A program made the position numbers and the translations under genes. DNA of 64,000 bases, taken from NCBI RefSeq assembly GCF_007830055.1, contig NZ_VLLE01000003.1, positions 62,001-126,000 of the forward strand, read 5' to 3'. The stretch's first letter is position 1; each line of letters begins with the position of its first letter. Of the stretch, positions 8,539 through 16,122 are shown one piece after another. This DNA is from Lacibacter cauensis (GTDB taxonomy: Bacteria > Bacteroidota > Bacteroidia > Chitinophagales > Chitinophagaceae). The notes beneath the pieces were generated by a model. That model searched no databases, was not told where the DNA came from, and was given only the letters and a program-made list of their open reading frames with translations.

Positions 8539-9513
8539 TTAAGCACCCCCCTTCAGGGGATGGGGGCTTTTCAGGATTTCTGCTAACACTGTTTGTGCGG
8601 CCCAAACACGATTGCTCGCCTGTTGGGTAACAATGCTGTTGCTGCTGTCGAGTACTTCATCGCTCAGCTCCACATTTCTGCGAACAGGTAAGCAATGCAT
8701 CACTTTGGCGTTGTTGGTTGTTTTTAGTTTTTCTTCTGTCAACATCCACGCTGGGTCGTTACAGTAAATGCGACCATAATCGGTATAGGTACTCCAGTTT
8801 TTCACATATACAAAGTCTGCATCTTTTAATGCTTCATCCTGGTTGTGTGTAATGGTGGCACCTTTGGTGAATTGTTCATCCAGTTCATAATCTTCCGGAT
8901 GGGTGATCACAAAATCAGCTTCGCCCCAAGCATTGATCCATTGTGCAAAACTGTTGCTCACGCATTGTGGCAACGGTTTGATATGCGGCGCCCAGGTCAA
9001 TACGATTTTGGGTTTGCGTTTTTCTTTGAATGTTTCAGTGATGGTAATGATGTCGGTCAACGACTGCAACGGATGCAGTGTTGAACTTTCTAAACTCACC
9101 ACCGGAACACCTGCATATTTGATAAACTGTTTAATAAACAGTTCGCTGTAATCATCATGCTTGTTTTGTAAAGAAGGAAACGTACGGATGGCCAACACAT
9201 CGAAATAATTTCCGAGAATTGGTGCTGCATCTTTTACATGCTCCACTGTTGTACCACTCATGATAGCTTCTTCTTCAAACTCCCAGGTCCAGCCTTCGCT
9301 CCCTACATTAAATACGATGGGTTGCATACCGAGATTCTCAGCAGCGATCTGTGTACTAAGTCGAGTACGTAAACTGGGATTAAGAAAAATTAAACCCATG
9401 CGCTTGCCAGCACCTAATGCTTTATCAGCAAGCGGGTTTGCTTTATAGGCCAACGCTTTTTGTACAAGAGCGTTGATGTTGTCTACATCATGAACGGAAA
9501 TGAAATTTTTCAA
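8539..9513 (-). CDS. argF': N-succinylornithine / N-acetylornithine carbamoyltransferase
   Basis: Transfers carbamoyl phosphate to an N-acylated ornithine to give acylcitrulline. The 324-residue protein has the carbamoyl-phosphate loop SLRTR (residues 47-51), the WTWEFEEEAIM loop, HPLQSLTD and the C-terminal HCLPVRRN typical of acylornithine transcarbamylases rather than plain OTCases. At the position that sets acyl preference (Pro90 in Bacteroides fragilis SOTCase, Glu92 in Xanthomonas AOTCase) this protein has Val90. Its last residues (KSPHPLKGGA) and stop are encoded by a palindromic repeat, so the native C-terminus has been replaced or extended. The start overlaps the upstream small gene by 4 nt. 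Confidence 0.93.
   Translation of the reverse strand: MKNFISVHDVDNINALVQKALAYKANPLADKALGAGKRMGLIFLNPSLRTRLSTQIAAENLGMQPIVFNVGSEGWTWEFEEEAIMSGTTVEHVKDAAPILGNYFDVLAIRTFPSLQNKHDDYSELFIKQFIKYAGVPVVSLESSTLHPLQSLTDIITITETFKEKRKPKIVLTWAPHIKPLPQCVSNSFAQWINAWGEADFVITHPEDYELDEQFTKGATITHNQDEALKDADFVYVKNWSTYTDYGRIYCNDPAWMLTEEKLKTTNNAKVMHCLPVRRNVELSDEVLDSSNSIVTQQASNRVWAAQTVLAEILKSPHPLKGGA
8543..8567. repeat. GC-rich palindromic repeat at the argF'/DUF559 junction
   Basis: Inverted copy of the 7997-8019 element. It encodes the SPHPLKGG tail of ArgF' in one frame and PPSPEGG upstream of DUF559 in another. Together the two copies bracket the DUF559 coding region and the start of argB. Confidence 0.8.
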
Positions 9514-9734
9514 TTCTTTTTTCTTTTTTTATTCCAGATATAAATTACCAGTGTTGCAACCAGCATATAAAATATAAACAGGGGCAACATTCCAAAATAT
9601 CCTTTCATCAAAAAGCCGGTCATGCTATACTGACTAAATGATGGATTTACCAAAAACAAAATGCTGTCAATTAAGAATGGTATTGCTAAAAGAAGAAATA
9701 CGACTGCTAATTTTCCGGTTACATTTTGTTTCAT
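9510..9734 (-). CDS. Small two-helix membrane protein in the arginine cluster, 74 aa
   Basis: Two hydrophobic segments (about residues 8-29 and 42-66) with a basic tail NKKRKKN predict two membrane helices with a cytosolic C-terminus. It lies between argD (stop 10 bp downstream of argD) and argF', overlapping the argF' start by 4 nt, so the two are translationally linked. No family recognised. Placement could mean a role in arginine precursor transport or regulation, but that is a guess. Confidence 0.65.
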   Translation of the reverse strand: MKQNVTGKLAVVFLLLAIPFLIDSILFLVNPSFSQYSMTGFLMKGYFGMLPLFIFYMLVATLVIYIWNKKRKKN

Positions 9735-9743
9735 AAAAAAGCA

Positions 9744-10886
9744 TTATCCTTTCATCGCTTCAAGTTCTTCCTTCACAGCATCAATAAACATTTCTGCATC
9801 TCTCTTCTTCAAACCAAGGCTTGGCAACAAACGAATTACATTTGGTTTTGCTTCGCCGGTGAAGATCTTTTGGTTGAGCAATAAATTTTTCTTGAGGTCT
9901 TTGTATTCTTCCGGCACATCAAAGCCAATCATTAAACCACGGCCACGTACATTTTCCAGTTCTTCGATCTTCTCTAATTCTTCACGTAAATATTTGCCGA
10001 TCATCACCGCATTGCCCATCAATTTCTCTTCTTCCATTACTTCCAGCACTGCTAATGCGGCCGCACAAGCCAAATGATTGCCGCCGAAGGTGGTGCCCAA
10101 CTGGAAATGTTTGGGTTTGATATGTGGTGCAATGATGATTCCGCCAATGGGGAAACCATTGCCCATGCCTTTTGCCATGCTGTATATATCGGCATTCACC
10201 CCTGCAAAATCATGACTGAAAAACTTACCGCTTCTGCCATAACCACACTGAACACTGTCAGCAATATAAACCGCACCATACTGATCGCAAAGTGAACGGA
10301 TCTTTTTGAGGAATGAATTTTCTGCAACATTGATGCCACCTACGCCTTGAATCCCTTCAATGATCACCGAAGAAATTTCATCGCCTTGTTTTTTGAAACA
10401 AGCTTCCAGTGCAGCTTCATCGTTCAACGGAAGGAAGATCACATTATCGGTTTCGTTAACCGGGGCGATATAATTTTTATTATCTGTTGCACTAACAGCC
10501 AGTGACGTACGACCGTGAAAGGCTTTGTTGAAAGCAATGATTTTTTTGCGTCCGTTGTGAAAACTCGCAAGCTTCAATGCGTTCTCGTTTGCTTCGGCGC
10601 CTGAGTTGCAAAGGAAAAGTTGATACTCTTCTTTGCCGCTTACTTTACCCAGCTTCGCTGCCAGTTCTTCCTGCAACGGAATTTTAATGGAGTTGGAGTA
10701 GAAAGCAATTTTGTTTAACTGCTCTTCAATTCGTTTTACCCAATGCGGATGTGTGTGTCCGATACTGATGACAGCATGACCGCCGTAAAGATCGAGGTAC
10801 TGCTCGCCTTGATCATCCCATACATAGGAGCCTTTGGCTTTTGTAATTGCGATGTTGTTGATGGGGTAAACGTCGAATAAATTCAT
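9744..10886 (-). CDS. argD: N-acetylornithine (or N-succinylornithine) aminotransferase
   Basis: PLP-dependent class III aminotransferase making N-acylornithine from the acylglutamate semialdehyde. Motifs: GGHAVISIGHTHP, CNSGAEANENALK, ADSVQCGYGRSG, and SMAKGMGNGFPIGG with the PLP lysine. The frame stays open to 10919, but the first eleven codons there come from a repeat element, so I place the start at the ATG at 10886 (MNLFDVYPINN), which matches ArgD N-termini. At 380 residues it is normal length. Confidence 0.95.
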   Translation of the reverse strand: MNLFDVYPINNIAITKAKGSYVWDDQGEQYLDLYGGHAVISIGHTHPHWVKRIEEQLNKIAFYSNSIKIPLQEELAAKLGKVSGKEEYQLFLCNSGAEANENALKLASFHNGRKKIIAFNKAFHGRTSLAVSATDNKNYIAPVNETDNVIFLPLNDEAALEACFKKQGDEISSVIIEGIQGVGGINVAENSFLKKIRSLCDQYGAVYIADSVQCGYGRSGKFFSHDFAGVNADIYSMAKGMGNGFPIGGIIIAPHIKPKHFQLGTTFGGNHLACAAALAVLEVMEEEKLMGNAVMIGKYLREELEKIEELENVRGRGLMIGFDVPEEYKDLKKNLLLNQKIFTGEAKPNVIRLLPSLGLKKRDAEMFIDAVKEELEAMKG

Positions 10887-10898
10887 GTTGTAAGTTTT

Positions 10899-10953
10899 AC
10901 CACAGAGGCTCAGAGACACAGAGATTGCTCTGTGCTCTCTGTGTCTCCGTGGT
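10899..10953. repeat. Inverted repeat between argC and argD
   Basis: ACCACAGAGGCTCAGAGACA and the inverted TCTGTGTCTCCGTGGT face each other around a short GAGATTGCTCTGTGC centre, making a long hairpin. Its left arm is read as spurious codons upstream of argD. Confidence 0.75.
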
Positions 10954-10957
10954 TATT

Positions 10958-11947
10958 TTAAAAATAGTTTGCTTTCAAATTCAATCCTGTTTTCTCATCC
11001 AGGCCAAACAACAGGTTCATGTTTTGTACTGCTTGTCCGCTTGCGCCTTTTAATAAGTTATCAGCTGCTGAATGAACAACGAGCATGTCACCCACTTTTT
11101 CCAGTTGAATGAGGCACTTGTTTGTATTCACTACTTGTTTTAAGAAAACAGCTTCTTTAATCACATGTGTAAATGCAGCATCAGTATAAAAATCTTCATA
11201 AAGTTTGTTCAGTTCATCGAGACTCTTATCACATTTTACTTGTGAGCTGATGAAAATACCTCTGGTGAAATCGCCACGCCAGGGAACAAAGTTTACAGCA
11301 ATGTCGCTGTTGGGTTGTAACTGTACTAACGATTCACCGATTTCTCCGAGATGCTGATGCGTTAATGTTTTATAGGCCTGAATATTATTTGCTCTCCAGC
11401 TGAAATGTGAAGTGGCAGCCAGGCTTTGGCCGGCTCCTGTACTACCGGTGATACCGGTTGTGTACACCTCTTTCAGCAAACCTGCTTTTGCCAAGGGCAA
11501 CAAACCAAGTTGAAGCGTGGTAGCAAAGCAGCCGGGGTTGGCAATGTTGTTTGCAGTTTTAATTTGTTCTTTGTTCAGCTCAGGTAATCCGTAAACAAAT
11601 TTGCGGCTACCACTTGTTGAACTATTCGCTAAACGAAAATCATTCGCCAGGTCAATGATCTTAATGCGCTGATCAATTGTATTCTCAGCTAAGAACTTTT
11701 TTGATTCGCTATGACCTAGGCATAAGAATAATACATTCAGGCCCCCGTCTCCTAAAGGGGTGAGGCTGTCGGTGAATTTCAATTCTGTTTCACCAACAAG
11801 ATCCTGGTGCACTTTATAAACAGGTTCACCTGCATTGCTTCTGCTATGCACAAAAGACAACTCTACATTTGGATGATTCACCAGTAAACGGATGAGTTCA
11901 CCACCTGTATAACCTGCACCACCAATGATTCCTACTCTAATAGCCAT
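10958..11947 (-). CDS. argC: N-acetyl- (or N-succinyl-) gamma-glutamyl-phosphate reductase
   Basis: NADPH-dependent reduction of acylglutamyl phosphate to the semialdehyde. The Rossmann motif GIIGGAGYTGGEL opens the protein and the catalytic cysteine is in NPGCFATT (about residue 139). The TGITGSTGAGQ block is also typical. Length is 329 residues. A degenerate copy of the GC-rich palindrome is read in frame as LTPLGDGG around residues 61-69, in a surface-loop position before the VLFLCLGH strand. It is followed by argD and preceded by argG, all minus strand. Confidence 0.96.
   Translation of the reverse strand: MAIRVGIIGGAGYTGGELIRLLVNHPNVELSFVHSRSNAGEPVYKVHQDLVGETELKFTDSLTPLGDGGLNVLFLCLGHSESKKFLAENTIDQRIKIIDLANDFRLANSSTSGSRKFVYGLPELNKEQIKTANNIANPGCFATTLQLGLLPLAKAGLLKEVYTTGITGSTGAGQSLAATSHFSWRANNIQAYKTLTHQHLGEIGESLVQLQPNSDIAVNFVPWRGDFTRGIFISSQVKCDKSLDELNKLYEDFYTDAAFTHVIKEAVFLKQVVNTNKCLIQLEKVGDMLVVHSAADNLLKGASGQAVQNMNLLFGLDEKTGLNLKANYF
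11741..11766. repeat. Degenerate GC-rich palindromic repeat inside argC
   Basis: Matches the argB copy at about 18 of 22 core positions, in the same orientation and the same reading frame (TPLGDGG versus SPPSGDGG). Confidence 0.65.
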
Positions 11948-11952
11948 AATTA

Positions 11953-12032
11953 AAAATTAAGAATGAAGAATATGAAATGAAAAAGTGAAGGCCGATGCTA
12001 CAGCTACTTTGTCATTCTTCATTTCTCATTTG
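11953..12032. repeat. Imperfect A/G-rich inverted repeat between argG and argC
   Basis: A GAATGAAGAA-type arm near 11961 and a CATTCTTCATTTCTC arm near 12012 are inverted relatives around a short centre. No gene is present. Confidence 0.5.
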
Positions 12033-13235
12033 TTATTTTTTATTTTCTTCCTGAACCGAAGTCCAGATAGATGTTTGATTGCCGAATATTTTTGAGAAGC
12101 CTCTTACATCATCACCTGTAAAGCCGGTGTTCATTTCACCGTACTTCCCAAACTTGCTGCTCATGAGATCGTATTTGCTTTCGATACCAATTACCTGGAA
12201 ACGGTAAGGCATCAGTTGTACAAACACATCGCCTGTAACATTTTGCTGACTGCTGATGAAGTAAGCTTCAATATCACGCATCACCGGATCAAGAATTTGT
12301 CCTTCGTGCATCCAGTTACCGTAGAATTGTGCGAGTGTATCTTTCCATTGCAGCTGCCATTTGGTGAGTACATGCTTTTCGAGTGCATGATGTGCTTTCA
12401 GAATCACCATTGGAGCGGCTGCTTCAAAACCCACACGGCCTTTAATGCCGATGATGGTATCGCCCACATGAATATCACGTGCAATACCGTAAGCTCCGGC
12501 AATTGATTGTAAATAGTTGATGGCATCAACCGGATGATCGAACTGCTGATCGTTCACCGCTTTCAGTTCACCTTTTTCGAAATGAAGTTTAACTTCTTCA
12601 TTTCCTGCTTTGGTTACCTGCGTTGGCCATGCTTCTTCCGGCAACATGCCTTTGCTGTTGAGTGTTTCTTTACCACCGATGCTCGTTCCCCACAGTCCTT
12701 TATTAATAGAATACGCTGCTTTTTCAAAATTCATTTCCACACCCTTGCTCTTGAGGTAAGCAATTTCTTCTTCACGGCTCAGCTTCATATCACGGATGGG
12801 TGTGATGATCTCTACACCGGGAATCATGATGTGGAAGATCATATCAAAACGCACCTGGTCGTTGCCTGCACCAGTGCTGCCATGTGCTACTGCATCGGCA
12901 TTTAATTTTTTTGCATGTTCCGCAATGTGCAGGGCCTGGCTTAAACGCTCCGCACTTACACTCAGCGGATAAGTATTGTTCTTTAAACAGTTTCCGAAAA
13001 TGAGATACTTGATAATGCGTTCGTAATAACCTTTTATTGCATTAACAGTTGTGTGTGTTTTTACGCCCAGCTTGTAGGCGTGTGCTTCGATCTTTTGCAG
13101 TTCTTCTTCACTAAAGCCGCCGGTGTTTACAATTACCGAATGAATTTCGTATCCTAAATCTTCACTGAGATATTTGGCGCAGTAAGTTGTATCTAAACCA
13201 CCACTGAAGCCGAGAACAATTTTTTTGTTTGCCAT
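12033..13235 (-). CDS. argG: Argininosuccinate synthase
   Basis: ATP-dependent joining of citrulline and aspartate. The N-type ATP pyrophosphatase loop FSGGLDTT is at residues 9-16. GSTGAGNDQVRF (citrulline/aspartate site) follows, and a family-like C-terminal domain completes 400 residues. It is downstream of the GNAT gene and upstream of argC in the same direction. The 120 bp before it contain a partly inverted repeat rather than a visible promoter. Confidence 0.97.
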   Translation of the reverse strand: MANKKIVLGFSGGLDTTYCAKYLSEDLGYEIHSVIVNTGGFSEEELQKIEAHAYKLGVKTHTTVNAIKGYYERIIKYLIFGNCLKNNTYPLSVSAERLSQALHIAEHAKKLNADAVAHGSTGAGNDQVRFDMIFHIMIPGVEIITPIRDMKLSREEEIAYLKSKGVEMNFEKAAYSINKGLWGTSIGGKETLNSKGMLPEEAWPTQVTKAGNEEVKLHFEKGELKAVNDQQFDHPVDAINYLQSIAGAYGIARDIHVGDTIIGIKGRVGFEAAAPMVILKAHHALEKHVLTKWQLQWKDTLAQFYGNWMHEGQILDPVMRDIEAYFISSQQNVTGDVFVQLMPYRFQVIGIESKYDLMSSKFGKYGEMNTGFTGDDVRGFSKIFGNQTSIWTSVQEENKK

Positions 13236-13255
13236 TGTTGAACAGAATTATAGAA

Positions 13256-13307
13256 CGTTGAAGTGTGCGACCCTCCTTCACTAAAGTTGCGGAGGGCAGG
13301 CGCAACA
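13256..13307. repeat. Partial inverted repeat between the GNAT gene and argG
   Basis: GTGTGCGACCCTCC and GGAGGGCAGGCGCAAC form an imperfect hairpin. It resembles the other extragenic repeats at arginine-cluster junctions but is unrelated in sequence. Confidence 0.45.
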
Positions 13308-13354
13308 CCAATAAAAATCAGTTGCAGCCTTACTCCTCTTTCGGGAGCAGGGCA

Positions 13355-14065
13355 TTATAAATGAAAAAAATGCAGGAACTTCTTTGTTTTGCTTTCGCCG
13401 CCACTTCCACCGTTTTCTTTCCGGCGAAATGCTTTTAAGAATTTCCATTCTTTAAAGCGGAGTAAACGTTCGAAGCCTGATTTATTTTCTTCAAAGTATT
13501 GCTTGGTTTCTTCGGGCTCGTAATGATCTTTTGGATCGTAGAGCATGGCTGTACACATACAGTTCTTGCGCTGCTTGCTCATGAGAATATCATAATTCAC
13601 ACAGCTTTTGCAGCCTGCCCAGAACTCTTCATCTTGTGTAAGTTCGCTGTAAGTAACGGGTTCGTAACCGAGTTCGGAGTTGATCTTCATTACGGCCAGA
13701 CCGGTGGTGAGTCCGAAAATTTTTGCGTCGGGGAATAGCTGGCGGGAGAGATCGAATATTTTCTTCTTGATCTGTTTTGCCACACCACTTTTACGGAAAG
13801 CTGGTGATACAATCAATCCGCTGTTGGCCACAAACGCACCGTGGCTCCATGTTTCAATATAACAGAAGCCAACCCATGTGCCGTCTTTCAGCAAAGCAAT
13901 TACTGCTTTGCCTTCGTTCATTTTGTTGGCTACATATTCGGGGCTGCGTTTGGCGATACCTGTGCCACGTGCTTTGGCACTCTCCTCCATTTCGTTGGTG
14001 ATCGTTTCTGCGTAGTGCGTGTCGCCACTATTGGCTACACGTATGATAATTTCCTGATTGTCCAT
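13355..14065 (-). CDS. GNAT acyltransferase, probable N-acylglutamate synthase
   Basis: The 236-residue protein has a GNAT fold: an RVANSGD beta1 strand, then GLIVSPAFRKSGVAKQIKK, a degenerate acyl-CoA pyrophosphate loop. A cysteine cluster (CKSC, 13 residues, CMC) follows around residues 153-171 and may bind a metal. It is the first gene of the arginine cluster, directly ahead of argG, and no other argA or argJ candidate is in the cluster. In Bacteroides a GNAT gene beside argG has been linked to N-acylglutamate synthesis (from memory). I therefore infer the first pathway step, with acetyl- or succinyl-CoA as donor. The C-terminal Lys/Gly-rich tail is probably disordered. Confidence 0.7.
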   Translation of the reverse strand: MDNQEIIIRVANSGDTHYAETITNEMEESAKARGTGIAKRSPEYVANKMNEGKAVIALLKDGTWVGFCYIETWSHGAFVANSGLIVSPAFRKSGVAKQIKKKIFDLSRQLFPDAKIFGLTTGLAVMKINSELGYEPVTYSELTQDEEFWAGCKSCVNYDILMSKQRKNCMCTAMLYDPKDHYEPEETKQYFEENKSGFERLLRFKEWKFLKAFRRKENGGSGGESKTKKFLHFFHL

Positions 14066-14290
14066 GTTTGCATAAAAGCCTTATGAAAAAGCGGATAACC
14101 AATCCTGAGAAAAATTCCGGGGAGAATGTTCACTGACAGGGACCATGGTGAGGGGTTCGTCCTGTCAGAATACACGTCGAGGTCGTGGGGAAAATACATA
14201 GAAGTGACAAGTGCTGTTGTTGGCACTTACTTCAATTGTGTTATATGTATTTGTGTTGATCAACTGTTTGAAAATTGAGGCACAAAAGTA
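14066..14290 (-). promoter_or_regulatory. Probable leader of the arginine cluster
   Basis: A TACTTTTG box (TAnnTTTG type) at 14283-14290 on the minus strand could start a leader of about 210 nt. No good TTG box lies 19-20 nt upstream. Two hairpins are present: 14201-14233 (GAAGT..AAGTGC with GCACTT.ACTTC) and 14133-14168 (CTGACAGG with CCTGTCAG). The second resembles the REP elements nearby. I see no Arg-rich leader peptide and no known riboswitch. Confidence 0.35.
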
Positions 14291-14359
14291 AACGATAATA
14301 TTATAAATGAGACATAAAATTTTTGTAAACGTTTAAGAACGATAGTTAGTGAAGATGCA

Positions 14360-14438
14360 AGACCTGACAGGTTAAGTTTAAAAGAGTCTGTGCAAATAGT
14401 CGAAATGGATAGATGTAGGGAACAAACCTGTCAGGTCT
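14360..14438. repeat. REP element, copy 1
   Basis: AGACCTGACAGGTT (14360-14373) and AACCTGTCAGGTCT (14425-14438) are a perfect 14-bp inverted pair. Each arm is itself a near-palindrome (CCTG-A-CAGG). It lies just upstream of the transposase gene. Confidence 0.9.
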
Positions 14439-14468
14439 AATCCGTCAATTCAATAAAACAACTAAGCC

Positions 14469-15041
14469 GTGTCAGCTAGCCAACAAGAAATTACTCCTGG
14501 TGAATTTTTCCATATTTATAACAGGGCCATTGGTAATGAAGTACTGTTTCACACCGATGCTGATTATGATCATTGGTTTCAGTTAATCAAAAAGTTTCTT
14601 CTGCCTGTTTGTGAAATTCATGCTTATTGTATTCTCCCCAATCATTATCATTTGCTCGTAAGAATACAGGACCATACTGCTTCTGCTGATTTTTCGAAGA
14701 AGATGAGTGATGCTGCAAATGCATTTGTAAAATGGAAGAATCTTAAGTACGGGAGAAAGGGAGGCTTGTTCATGACACCTTACAAGCGGAAACTACTGCA
14801 AAACGAAGAATACTTGATATGGTGCTTATGGTACATTCACAGAAATCCGTTTCATCATCAATATGCTGAAGATTGGAATAGCTGGAGATATTCTTCTTAT
14901 CAAGCATATATTATAGATAAGCCAACCCTTGTTACAAAAGCGTTCTTTCTGGAGCTTTTTGGTGGAAAGGAGAAATTCATAAGACACCATATGGTTCAGG
15001 GGGAAGAAATCGAAATCATTAAGAAAGTGGCTTTGGAATGA
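14469..15041 (+). CDS. REP-associated tyrosine transposase (RAYT, Y1_Tnp)
   Basis: Single-strand DNA transposase-like protein of 190 residues, GTG start. Y1-family marks are the N-terminal FHIYNRAIGNE block, the metal-binding LPNHYHLLV (HxH) motif around residues 57-65, and a candidate nucleophile tyrosine in the WYIHRNPFHH stretch near residue 125. RAYTs act on the flanking palindromic REP hairpins rather than on a full IS element. Here copy 1 of the repeat ends 30 bp before the start and copy 2 begins 3 bp after the stop, a compact REP-RAYT unit. The protein looks intact. Confidence 0.92.
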   Translation: MSASQQEITPGEFFHIYNRAIGNEVLFHTDADYDHWFQLIKKFLLPVCEIHAYCILPNHYHLLVRIQDHTASADFSKKMSDAANAFVKWKNLKYGRKGGLFMTPYKRKLLQNEEYLIWCLWYIHRNPFHHQYAEDWNSWRYSSYQAYIIDKPTLVTKAFFLELFGGKEKFIRHHMVQGEEIEIIKKVALE

Positions 15042-15044
15042 TTC

Positions 15045-15122
15045 GACCTGACAGGTTTAGTGTTTATAAGGCTGTCAGCAAAATAATAGGTAAGACCAAA
15101 CAAGGGCTTAACCTGTCAGGTC
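15045..15122. repeat. REP element, copy 2
   Basis: GACCTGACAGGTT (15045-15057) and AACCTGTCAGGTC (15110-15122). The right arm contains the stop and last codons (DLTG) of the convergent EamA gene. Confidence 0.9.
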
Positions 15123-16013
15123 TTGCCGCTTCTTTATAAATGAGATCATCAATCCACTGCAGATAATAAGCAGAATACCAAGTAATGAAACCGCATCAGG
15201 AAACGCATCGCCCAGCAGCATACCAATGAAAATACTGAAGATGATGCCGGCATAGCTGATGGCTGAAACAATGCCGGCTTTATCGGCGCCGTAGGCCTTG
15301 GTTACAAAATATTGTCCGAATAAAGCAGAGCTGCCCATTAGTAAAACATACAACCATTCTGTTTGCTGCGGCCAGCGCCAGTGAATGAAAAGAATCTCAT
15401 CGGCAGGTAATTGTAACAGTGCCCGAATGGAAGTGAAGAGCAATGGCACCAACACTCCTGTGAGCACAAACGAAAGCACAATCACTCTTGTATCGTAATA
15501 CTTTGTGAGTTTGCCAACAGTGATGTAGGCAATGGCCGACAAAATACCACTGAGCAAACCAGCCAAATGATAAAACCAAGGCAGGTGAATACTTGGTTTG
15601 TAAATAAGCAACATACCTGCAAAGCCCAGCAGCACCGCCAGGATAACCCAACGACCTTCGTATTCTTTAAATAAAAGAAACGTGAAGAGTGCAATGAACA
15701 ACGCAGAAGTAAGATTATAACTCATCGCCGTACCCAACGGCAAATGCAGAATACAATATAGTAACATGTACACGGCTGAAGTACCCATGAGTCCACGAAA
15801 GATGAGGCGGAGCAGTTTGCCGCCTGTTTGTTGTGGTGCACGATTGAGTAAGCTGCCTGTAATAAATAAGAGCCCAACAATGTTTCTCCAGAACACAAGT
15901 TGCCCGGCATTGAAGCTTCCTTTGAGTACTTTGGCTGCACCGCCCATGACCGAAAAACCAAATGCCGCCAGCAGCATAAAGAAGATACCACGATATGTTG
16001 GGGAAATATTCAA
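15108..16013 (-). CDS. EamA/DMT-family transporter
   Basis: Ten hydrophobic helices in two EamA halves over 301 residues, typical of drug/metabolite transporters of the inner membrane. The substrate cannot be told from sequence. GGAAKVLKGSF and FWRNIVG in the first loops match the family. The C-terminus KKRQDLTG and the stop are encoded by the arm of a REP element, so the natural end was replaced. REP copies 2 and 3 flank the gene on both sides. Confidence 0.88.
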   Translation of the reverse strand: MNISPTYRGIFFMLLAAFGFSVMGGAAKVLKGSFNAGQLVFWRNIVGLLFITGSLLNRAPQQTGGKLLRLIFRGLMGTSAVYMLLYCILHLPLGTAMSYNLTSALFIALFTFLLFKEYEGRWVILAVLLGFAGMLLIYKPSIHLPWFYHLAGLLSGILSAIAYITVGKLTKYYDTRVIVLSFVLTGVLVPLLFTSIRALLQLPADEILFIHWRWPQQTEWLYVLLMGSSALFGQYFVTKAYGADKAGIVSAISYAGIIFSIFIGMLLGDAFPDAVSLLGILLIICSGLMISFIKKRQDLTG

Positions 16014-16023
16014 GTTAAATGTT

Positions 16024-16101
16024 GACCTGACAGGTTAAGCCACTATTTACAGTTGCTATAATTACATACAAACAGAATAATGTTATTTAACCTGTCAGGT
16101 C
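16024..16101. repeat. REP element, copy 3
   Basis: GACCTGACAGGTT (16024-16036) and AACCTGTCAGGTC (16089-16101), arms identical to copy 2 with an unrelated centre. It lies between the EamA and M24 genes. Confidence 0.9.
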
Positions 16102-16122
16102 GTAACGTTGATGTGTAAATAA

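Noticed and set aside
14035-14226. Leader peptide upstream of the GNAT gene
   Set aside because: It needs a GTG or late ATG start, has few arginines, overlaps the GNAT start and shows no terminator/antiterminator pair.
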